Source: UBA1672 sp964352375 | GTDB taxonomy: Bacteria > Pseudomonadota > Alphaproteobacteria > Micavibrionales > Micavibrionaceae | Length of the DNA stretch: 10,201 nt | NCBI GenBank assembly: GCA_964352375.1 | Contig: CAYGSA010000064.1 | Span: forward strand, 1 to 10,201 | Reading direction: 5' to 3' | Shown: in pieces, positions 5,889-10,201 of the stretch | Layout of the letters: the number at the start of each line of letters is the position of its first letter | Position numbering within the stretch: the stretch's first letter is position 1 | Notes under the pieces: model-generated | Database searches by the model: none | The model's input: the letters and a program-made list of their open reading frames with translations, nothing else | What the model was told of the DNA's origin: nothing | Position numbers and translations under genes: made by a program

Positions 5889-6716
5889 ATGCCTGAGTTG
5901 CCCGAGGTTGAAACGGTGCGCCGTGGTTTAGAGGCAGTTGTTTTGGGTGGTCGAATCGATTCTGTGCAGGTTAATCGTACTGATTTGCGTGTGGTTGTGC
6001 CTGATGATTTTCGCCAGGTTTTGAGTGGGCAGGTGATTCGTGGGCTTATAAGACGAGGGAAATATATTATATTTGAGCTTGGATCCGGAGCACAGGCGGT
6101 TTTGCATTTGGGGATGTCTGGGCGCGTGCGAATTTTTGGCGAGGCAAAAGATTACGAGGCGCGAAAGCATGACCATATATTGATTACAATGGATGATGGC
6201 GGACTTTTTGCATTTGAGGATCCTCGCAGATTCGGAATGTTTTATTTGACGCGTCAGGATTACGCCCTTGAGAGGCCTTTTAGCGTGATGGGGCCTGAGC
6301 CATTAGGAAATTGGTCGGGTGGTGACCTTTACAAGATGCTCTCTAAGAAAAAGGCTAATATAAAGACAGCATTGCTGGATCAGCGCGTTGTCTCTGGGCT
6401 CGGCAATATCTATGTGTGTGAGGCGCTGTATGATTGTGGGGTTCATCCTGAGCGTCTTAGTAATACATTGAGTCTTCGTGAATGTGAGGTTCTTGTAAGG
6501 GCTGTGCGCTGTGTTTTGGAGCGTGCAATTGATGCGGGGGGCAGTACGCTTAGGGATTATCAGAAGACGGACGGGTCGTTGGGGTATTTTCAGTATCAAT
6601 TTAATGTTTATGATCAGAAAGGGAATGCCTGCCCGTCTGAACACTGTGATTCAAATATTTTTCGAATCGTTCAGGCTGGGCGCTCGACATTTTTTTGCCC
6701 TACGTGTCAGCGTTGA
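5889..6716 (+). CDS. mutM: Formamidopyrimidine-DNA glycosylase (Fpg/MutM)
   Basis: This is a base-excision repair glycosylase/AP lyase that removes 8-oxoguanine and formamidopyrimidines from oxidised DNA. The mature N-terminus PELPEVE is intact: P2 is the Schiff-base nucleophile and E3 the general acid. K58 sits in the conserved RRGKY segment and HLGMSGR follows at 73-79. The C-terminal zinc finger has Cys 248, 253, 270 and 273, with R265 in its hairpin tip. The C-x4-C first pair, rather than C-x2-C, is as seen in alphaproteobacterial members. The length of 275 aa is normal. No real Shine-Dalgarno precedes the ATG; with only three bases after the upstream stop, translation is probably coupled. 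Standing just before rpsT and dnaA agrees with alphaproteobacterial gene order. Confidence 0.97.
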   Translation: MPELPEVETVRRGLEAVVLGGRIDSVQVNRTDLRVVVPDDFRQVLSGQVIRGLIRRGKYIIFELGSGAQAVLHLGMSGRVRIFGEAKDYEARKHDHILITMDDGGLFAFEDPRRFGMFYLTRQDYALERPFSVMGPEPLGNWSGGDLYKMLSKKKANIKTALLDQRVVSGLGNIYVCEALYDCGVHPERLSNTLSLRECEVLVRAVRCVLERAIDAGGSTLRDYQKTDGSLGYFQYQFNVYDQKGNACPSEHCDSNIFRIVQAGRSTFFCPTCQR

Positions 6717-6745
6717 TTCGTTTTGTAAAAAAATGTTTGAAATGC

Positions 6746-6775
6746 TTGACAAAGTAGGGTCTAAACACGTATTAC
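6746..6775 (+). promoter_or_regulatory. Promoter of rpsT
   Basis: A perfect TTGACA (6746-6751) is followed after 18 bases by TATTAC (6770-6775). Transcription would start near 6782, giving an rpsT leader of about 135 nt. A strong sigma-70-type promoter is expected for a ribosomal protein gene. Confidence 0.6.
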
Positions 6776-6792
6776 TGCCCATCGTTATGAGA

Positions 6793-6844
6793 GTACAGGC
6801 TTTTCTTGTCGCACAATGCGCCCTATAAGAATATAGTCCTGTGC
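6793..6844 (+). promoter_or_regulatory. Hairpin in the rpsT leader
   Basis: GTACAGG (6793-6799) pairs with CCTGTGC (6838-6844) with one T-G wobble, and CTATA (6823-6827) pairs with TATAG (6832-6836) over AGAA. On the opposite strand the element ends in GCCTG, as do the nested repeats elsewhere in the window, so it may be a divergent inverted copy. It falls inside the predicted rpsT mRNA leader. Confidence 0.4.
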
Positions 6845-6873
6845 AAAACTCTGGGTATAAAATTGTTTATAAC

Positions 6874-6895
6874 ATCGAGGTAAAGACTTCTCGAT
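6874..6895 (+). promoter_or_regulatory. Small hairpin before the rpsT ribosome site
   Basis: ATCGAG (6874-6879) pairs with CTCGAT (6890-6895) around ten bases. It stands ten bases before the Shine-Dalgarno AAAGG (6906-6910). S20 is known to control its own translation in E. coli; whether this hairpin plays a part here is inference. Confidence 0.35.
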
Positions 6896-6917
6896 AAAGG
6901 TTTGAAAAGGTTTAAGA

Positions 6918-7181
6918 ATGGCTAATCATGCATCTGCAAAAAAACGTGTTCGTCGCAATGAGAGACGTGCTCTTATCAATAAAAATAGAACCAGCCGTGT
7001 GCGTACGTTCGTTAAGAAGATTGAGACCGAGATTTTAGCTGGGAATGCAGCAGGTGCTAAAGAGGCTCTAAGGCAGGCTCAGCCTGAGCTTTACAAGGGT
7101 GTATCTAAGGGCCTTTTCCACAAAAATACTGTTGCGCGTAAGCTCTCAAGATTGAGTGCGCGTATAAAAGCAATTGCTTAA
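6918..7181 (+). CDS. rpsT: 30S ribosomal protein S20
   Basis: S20 is a primary 16S rRNA-binding protein of the small subunit needed for early assembly. The 87-aa length is normal. It starts with the classic MANHASAKKRVR and is a very basic, all-helical protein. The conserved GVSKGLFHKNTVARKLSRL segment near the C-terminus (about 60-78) is intact. AAAGG at 6906-6910 lies seven bases upstream of the ATG. It has its own promoter (6746-6775), a structured leader and a strong terminator (7232-7262), so it is a one-gene transcript between mutM and dnaA. Confidence 0.98.
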   Translation: MANHASAKKRVRRNERRALINKNRTSRVRTFVKKIETEILAGNAAGAKEALRQAQPELYKGVSKGLFHKNTVARKLSRLSARIKAIA

Positions 7182-7231
7182 TTAAAGCTGTTTAACGCAG
7201 CACCCTATCCGTATGAAAAATAGACATTTTT

Positions 7232-7262
7232 GGCTTTGAAGCAGTGCTTCAAGGCCTTTTTT
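7232..7262 (+). terminator. Intrinsic terminator of rpsT
   Basis: GGCTTTGAAGC (7232-7242) pairs with GCTTCAAGGCC (7246-7256) with one T-G wobble over an AGT loop, followed by six Ts (7257-7262). It lies 50 bases after the rpsT stop and separates rpsT from dnaA. Confidence 0.9.
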
Positions 7263-7502
7263 GCTGGGGGTTACAGCCATAACGCATAAATTATTCTTTT
7301 TTTGTTTTCTGCATTTGTTCTTATTGCGCTGGGAGGAATAAATATGTAGTCTTCTTTTCATCACTGAGATAAAAAATGAAAAAGCGGTTGCAAAGCATGT
7401 TATGTGTTTGTGAGCGGGGTGGATTTTTTTGTCTTGTATGTTGAAAGATAAGGCCTGAAGTTTTTTAGGTCACTAGAGTTAGGGATTTCTTCGCGTAAAT
7501 TG

Positions 7503-7518
7503 TTTGTTCTTGAACAAA
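7503..7518. promoter_or_regulatory. 16-base palindrome upstream of dnaA
   Basis: TTTGTTC (7503-7509), two Ts, then GAACAAA (7512-7518) form a perfect inverted repeat, as expected for a dimeric regulator's operator. It does not match the alphaproteobacterial LexA box (GTTC-N7-GTTC). The regulator is unknown. Confidence 0.35.
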
Positions 7519-7723
7519 ACTTTATTCGAACCGGAGTACCAATAAGAAATATCAGAATAAGAGTTTGGTGCAAATGCGGTGTGTTTGTAGTTGGTTCATT
7601 TTGGCTAAAATTAGGCTAAAAGCGTTTTATTTTGACGATACAAAGAAACTATCTGGTGTTGCTGTGTAGATTTAAACAATGAAAACAAAAATTATTATAA
7701 ATGTTATTTAAGGAGAGAGAATT

Positions 7724-9160
7724 ATGTCTGAAATTTCAGGTAAAGCATCAAAACAAGCCCGGCTTGAGGCCTCTAATTTAGAGGTCACCCCCTTGGAGCC
7801 GAGCTCTGAAATTCAGACTTTGTGGAATGGCGTTCATACGGATATGCGTCAGGAATTTGGTGAAGCGGTTTTTCGTAGCTGGCTTAAGCCACTGACTTTG
7901 CGTGCATATTATCATGGCACGATGGAAGTCTCTGTTCCGACCCGTTTTATGCGTGATTGGATTCAGACGCATTATGCAGATCGTATTTCTGCGATGTGTA
8001 GTGAGAGGAATGCTGATGTTAAGCGCGTTCAAATTGTTGTCGTTCAAAATGCGATTATTGATGATGCTGTGCCTGTTCAGGATAATTCTGCGAGTGCGTC
8101 TGCAGCGCCTTCTGATCTTAAGGCTGCTATTCAAGAAATTTCATCGCCTTTGGATGCTCGTTTTACGTTTGATAGTTTTGTTGTTGGTAAACCTAATGCC
8201 TTGTCACATGCTGCGGCGCGGCGCGTGGTTGAGAGTGCGAGCATTCCTTTTAATCCTTTGTTCATTTATGGTGGTGTGGGTCTTGGTAAGACGCACCTTA
8301 TGCATGCTGTTGCACACACAATGGCCGAGAGCTTCCCTGAAAAGACCGTGATGTATCTTTCGGCAGAGAAATTCATGTATCAGTTTGTTAAGGCCCTGCG
8401 CGCGAATGACACGATGAGCTTTAAAGAGCAATTTCGCAGTGTTGATGTTCTTATGATTGATGATGTTCAGTTTATTGCTGGTAAAGAATCAACGCAGGAA
8501 GAATTCTTCCATACGTTTAATGCGCTTGTGGATCAGAATAAGCAGATCATTATTTCTGCTGATCGTGCGCCGAGTGATTTGAGCGGCATTGATGAGCGTC
8601 TTCGTTCACGTCTTGCTTGGGGTTTGGTTGCGGATATTCAGCCGTCAACATATGAGCTTCGTCTTGGTATTCTTGGATCGAAACGCGCACGTTTGGGCGC
8701 AGATGTTCCAGACAGTGTGCTTGAATTTTTGGCGTTGAAGGTAACATCGAATATTCGTGAGCTTGAAGGTGCTTTAAACCGCATTGTTGCACATGCGGAT
8801 GTTTCAAAGCAGGAAATTACGCTCGAATCAACGCAGAATGTTCTTCAAGACCTTCTTCGTTCGCATGACCGCCGCATTACGATTGATGAAATTCAGCGTA
8901 AGGTTGCCGAGCATTATAACCTTCGTCTGACAGATATGCATTCAGCGCGCCGCGCCCGTAATGTTGCCCGTCCACGTCAGGTTGCAATGTATCTTTCAAA
9001 GCTTCTGACGGCGCGTTCGTTGCCGGAGATTGGCCGCAAGTTTGGTGGGCGTGACCATACCACAGTGATGCATGCGATTCGCAAAGTGGAAGAGCTGATG
9101 GGTGATGATGCACAGATTGCACAGGATGTTGAAGTTGTTCGCCGTGCGTTGACTGGCTGA
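7724..9160 (+). CDS. dnaA: Chromosomal replication initiator protein DnaA
   Basis: DnaA is the AAA+ initiator that binds DnaA boxes at oriC, melts the origin and loads DnaB. The 478-aa length is normal. Domain I (about 30-110) contains the W-x-x-x-L segment around FRSWLKPL, and a short, variable Ala/Ser-rich domain II follows (112-140). The AAA+ domain III carries Walker A GGVGLGKT (183-190), Walker B VLMIDD (242-247), sensor I ISADRAPSDL (277-286) and the arginine-finger box RLRSRL (292-297). Domain IV has the DnaA signature, with GGRDHTTVMHA (441-451) contacting the DnaA box. AAGGAG at 7710-7715 is eight bases before the ATG. The unusually long leader lacks obvious DnaA boxes. The gene stands alone, with its terminator at 9283-9311. 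Confidence 0.99.
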   Translation: MSEISGKASKQARLEASNLEVTPLEPSSEIQTLWNGVHTDMRQEFGEAVFRSWLKPLTLRAYYHGTMEVSVPTRFMRDWIQTHYADRISAMCSERNADVKRVQIVVVQNAIIDDAVPVQDNSASASAAPSDLKAAIQEISSPLDARFTFDSFVVGKPNALSHAAARRVVESASIPFNPLFIYGGVGLGKTHLMHAVAHTMAESFPEKTVMYLSAEKFMYQFVKALRANDTMSFKEQFRSVDVLMIDDVQFIAGKESTQEEFFHTFNALVDQNKQIIISADRAPSDLSGIDERLRSRLAWGLVADIQPSTYELRLGILGSKRARLGADVPDSVLEFLALKVTSNIRELEGALNRIVAHADVSKQEITLESTQNVLQDLLRSHDRRITIDEIQRKVAEHYNLRLTDMHSARRARNVARPRQVAMYLSKLLTARSLPEIGRKFGGRDHTTVMHAIRKVEELMGDDAQIAQDVEVVRRALTG

Positions 9161-9184
9161 TTTTCGTTCCTTCCTTTTACCTTC

Positions 9185-9243
9185 TCAGTGTGGTTTGTGC
9201 GTGTCTTACGTATTAGATACGCTTCGCCACTGGTGCCTGCTGA
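9185..9243 (+). repeat. Nested inverted repeat, copy C, in the dnaA 3' region
   Basis: TCAG (9185-9188) pairs with CTGA (9240-9243), GTGG (9190-9193) with CCAC (9227-9230), and the apical CGTAT (9209-9213) with ATACG (9217-9221) over TAG. TGTGGT follows the left arm, and GCCTG (9235-9239) precedes the right arm, as in copies A and B. It lies between the dnaA stop and its terminator. Confidence 0.55.
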
Positions 9244-9282
9244 AAGCGTAAAATCAAGCAATTGTGTTGTTGTGTAGAATTT

Positions 9283-9311
9283 AAAAAGGAGGTTACTTAG
9301 ACCTCCTTTTT
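9283..9311. terminator. Bidirectional intrinsic terminator after dnaA
   Basis: AAAAAGGAGGT (9283-9293) pairs perfectly with ACCTCCTTTTT (9301-9311) over a seven-base loop. The A/T ends provide a U-run in both directions. It serves dnaA on the plus strand and the truncated gene ending at 9319 on the minus strand. Confidence 0.9.
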
Positions 9312-9318
9312 CGTGGGA

Positions 9319-9419
9319 TTATAGTTTGCGGAAGAGATCTGCCAGAATCTCTTCTAACGATCTGTCATGTGATTTATGGCTGTGTTTTTTGTAACCGTGA
9401 TTATAGGCTTTGTATTTAG
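9319..9419 (-). pseudogene. C-terminal fragment of a gene cut by an IS5-family element
   Basis: On the minus strand 32 codons read into TAA at 9321-9319, ending in HDRSLEEILADLFRKL after a Lys/His/Tyr-rich stretch. Upstream, the frame runs into the IS end at 9420 and soon meets a stop, with no start codon, so only the tail of the gene is left here. A basic, His/Lys/Tyr-rich linker followed by a short amphipathic L-x-x-L-F end recalls the C-terminus of small TFIIB-type zinc-ribbon proteins. With the zinc-ribbon part missing, this is a weak identification. The gene would have converged on dnaA and shared its terminator. Confidence 0.5.
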
Positions 9420-9657
9420 GCTCAGGACCTATTAATTTTCAGGATTCCCAAACGCGTTGAGATATGATTCAATTTCCTAAAAGGAGATTTTATGATGCGC
9501 GATTTATTTTATCTTACAGAACAACAACTCAAGGCAATTGCGCCTTATTTTCCTCTGTCTCATGGGGTTCCGCGTGTGGATGATTTGCGTGTGATCAGTG
9601 GTATAATCCATGTTTTAAAACGCGGTCTTCAATGGCGTGATGCTCCATCAGAGTACG
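9420..9657 (+). mobile_element. Truncated IS5-family element, left end
   Basis: The left end starts with GCTCAGGAC (9420-9428) directly after TTAG (9416-9419), which fits the YTAR target preference of IS5-group elements. It carries the start of an IS5-type transposase and then stops abruptly at 9655-9657, where the sequence changes into an AlpA-like gene on the other strand. The rest of the element and its right end are absent at this junction. Confidence 0.75.
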
Positions 9658-9692
9658 TTCGTATATACCACTACGAGATAAACCTGTTTTAG
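9492..9692 (+). pseudogene. IS5-family transposase, N-terminal fragment
   Basis: The first 54 residues match the N-terminal domain of IS5-family transposases: LFYLTEQQLKAIAPYFP, then PRVDDLRVISGIIHVLKRG and LQWRDAPSEY. Family members continue with G-P-x-x-T-x-Y-N-R-W and the DDE catalytic domain. Here the frame instead reads 12 unrelated residues (from 9657) to a stop at 9692. The catalytic domain is missing, so it cannot be active. AAGGAG at 9481-9486 precedes two successive ATGs (9492 and 9495); the second has the better spacing. Confidence 0.85.
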
Positions 9693-9759
9693 ATATAACA
9701 TCTCGTAGCCTAATGACTTTATTTAGATCAATTTCAGTATTTTTATAGTTTATCGTCAT
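9595..9759 (-). pseudogene. AlpA-like regulator fragment fused to IS sequence
   Basis: From ATG 9759 the first 35 residues include VIRLRDVISKTGLSRSGIYE, the characteristic start of AlpA-family (MerR-like winged-helix) regulators used by prophages and integrative elements. Family members continue with a short wing segment of the F-P-x-P type. Here homology ends after IYER at 9655-9657, where the antisense strand of the IS5 fragment begins. The frame then reads through IS DNA to a stop at 9595, producing a chimeric 55-codon ORF that lacks the wing. AGGA at 9774-9771 may serve as the ribosome site. A DUF2285-like gene lies just upstream in the same direction. Confidence 0.65.
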
Positions 9760-9857
9760 ATTTTTCTTCTTCCTGTTAAATGCTGTTAAATACAATTAGA
9801 TTTAACGAGATACGAAGAATAAAAAACATGTGATGTAATAAGATGAGTTTATTTCAC

Positions 9858-10151
9858 CTATTTTAGCCCTAAGAAACGATAATTTTTATCTACTAAGATT
9901 TTAGCAGCCTTATATTGGTCTTTTGCTGTGCTTTGTGCATTACGTCCTGAAGCATCTGTATTATCTTTATGTGGGTGTATGATTTGAGCAATGTCATTAT
10001 CGGAGTAAGAAGCAGAATAAGCATCATATGTTCGTAAATATTGAATGTATAGTTGATTACTAACAATTCGTCGGTTCTCAATGCCTTTTTGTTTTTTGAT
10101 CTTTATTATTTGCTTCATAGCGTCTGTGAGAGACTTATTTGGTACGTCTAG
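9858..10151 (-). pseudogene. DUF2285-like protein, 3' portion, cut by an IS5 element
   Basis: The frame is open from the IS boundary at 10151 to the stop at 9858 (97 codons). An ATG at 10118 would give 86 aa, but coding sequence clearly continues upstream of it (LDVPNKSLTDA) into the CTAG target site. The sequence fits the DUF2285 pattern: a basic linker, then a helix (YIQYLRTYDAYSAS), a D-I-A-x-I-I segment, and a final helix ending in AAKILVDKNYRFL (compare R-x-L-x-x-G-Y-R-x-L). DUF2285 proteins commonly precede AlpA-like regulators in alphaproteobacterial integrative and conjugative elements, and that order is seen here. Recognition is from memory of the pattern, so it is moderately sure. 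Confidence 0.6.
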
Positions 10152-10201
10152 GCTCAGGACTCATTAAATCCACCATAATACAATTGCTGCGATTTTTATT
10201 G
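10152..10201 (-). mobile_element. IS5-family element, right end, running out of the window
   Basis: GCTCAGGAC (10152-10160) follows CTAG (10148-10151), the same terminal sequence and YTAR target type as the element at 9420. It is inverted relative to that one: the transposase 3' end lies next to the terminus on the minus strand. The rest of the element continues beyond the window. Confidence 0.7.
10164..10201 (-). CDS. IS5-family transposase, C-terminal end (partial)
   Basis: The last codons read IKIAAIVLWWI followed by TAA at 10166-10164. A small-residue hydrophobic helix ending in aromatic residues (x-I-x-I-A-x-x-x-x-W-W) is the usual C-terminus of IS5-family transposases, and the stop falls 12 bases inside the inverted-repeat end, also typical. 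Only 11 full codons are inside the window, so whether the gene is intact cannot be seen. Confidence 0.6.
   Translation of the reverse strand, partial: IKIAAIVLWWI

Larger units (their letters stand above)
7182..7723. other. Long intergenic region and dnaA leader
   Basis: The first 80 bases hold the rpsT terminator. The remaining 460 bases have no convincing gene. They contain a start-stop pair (7344-7349) behind a strong Shine-Dalgarno and a 22-codon ORF at 7376-7444 without a clear ribosome site. A 16-base palindrome lies at 7503-7518, and GGCTAAAA is repeated at one-turn spacing (7603-7621). An AT-rich stretch precedes the dnaA ribosome site. I found no DnaA-box cluster (best match to the 9-mer six of nine), so there is no sequence support for oriC here, and no confident dnaA promoter. 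Confidence 0.5.

Noticed and set aside
7182..7195. CtrA-type TTAA ... TTAA site after rpsT
   Set aside because: The spacer is six bases rather than the required seven, and the pair lies before the rpsT terminator, far from dnaA.
7376..7444. 22-codon ORF with four cysteines in the dnaA leader
   Set aside because: Only a weak GAGA precedes the ATG and nothing else supports translation.
7503..7518. LexA (SOS) box upstream of dnaA
   Set aside because: The alphaproteobacterial box is GTTC-N7-GTTC as a direct repeat; this is GTTC-TT-GAAC, an inverted repeat.
7520..7540. tRNA T-arm-like GGTTCGAAT on the minus strand
   Set aside because: The flanking five-base stems do not pair, and no other tRNA parts are nearby.
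7263..7723. Chromosomal origin upstream of dnaA
   Set aside because: No cluster of DnaA boxes; best matches to TTATCCACA on either strand are about six of nine. dnaA is often not at oriC in Alphaproteobacteria.

Overview
The window reads as chromosomal DNA of an AT-leaning alphaproteobacterium. It carries groES-groEL, a mutM (fpg) gene followed by rpsT and dnaA in that order on one strand (an arrangement common in Alphaproteobacteria), and a MutM zinc finger of the C-x4-C / C-x2-C type. I cannot name the species from the sequence; the low GC hints at a Micavibrio-like or host-associated lineage, but that is only inference.

Layout. 1-228: upstream region with a nested hairpin (copy A of a repeat family). 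229-762: hypothetical protein of 177 aa. 763-930: groE leader with a heat-shock-like promoter candidate and a long hairpin. 931-2918: groES and groEL. 2919-3090: nested hairpin copy B, then an intrinsic terminator shared with the convergent genes. 3118-4820 (minus strand): a two-gene unit, an XRE-type regulator followed by a divergent formyltransferase-fold enzyme. 4821-5219: gene-free region with divergent promoter signals, repeated ATACATA boxes and a possible small RNA ending in a strong terminator. 5220-6716: membrane-anchored hypothetical protein, then mutM three bases later. 6717-7181: rpsT with a good promoter and structured leader. 7182-7723: terminator plus a long dnaA leader without a DnaA-box cluster. 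7724-9160: dnaA. 9161-9311: nested hairpin copy C and a strong bidirectional terminator. 9319-10201: a decayed mobile region.

The right end is a chain of broken genes. The tail of a minus-strand gene (resembling the C-terminus of small TFIIB-type zinc-ribbon proteins) is cut by an IS5-family element. That element is itself truncated and joined to an AlpA-like regulator fragment, preceded in transcription order by the 3' part of a DUF2285-like gene. The DUF2285-like gene is in turn cut by a second IS5-family element lying in the opposite orientation. DUF2285 followed by AlpA is typical of integrative/conjugative elements, so this is probably an ICE remnant next to dnaA.

The strongest unexplained signal is a family of intergenic nested inverted repeats (5-67, 2936-3019, 9185-9243). 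All three are in the same orientation. Their outer and apical stem sequences differ but remain self-complementary, while the motif just inside each outer stem (TGCG/TGTG on the left, GCCTG on the right) is kept. Two of the three lie between a stop codon and its transcription terminator.
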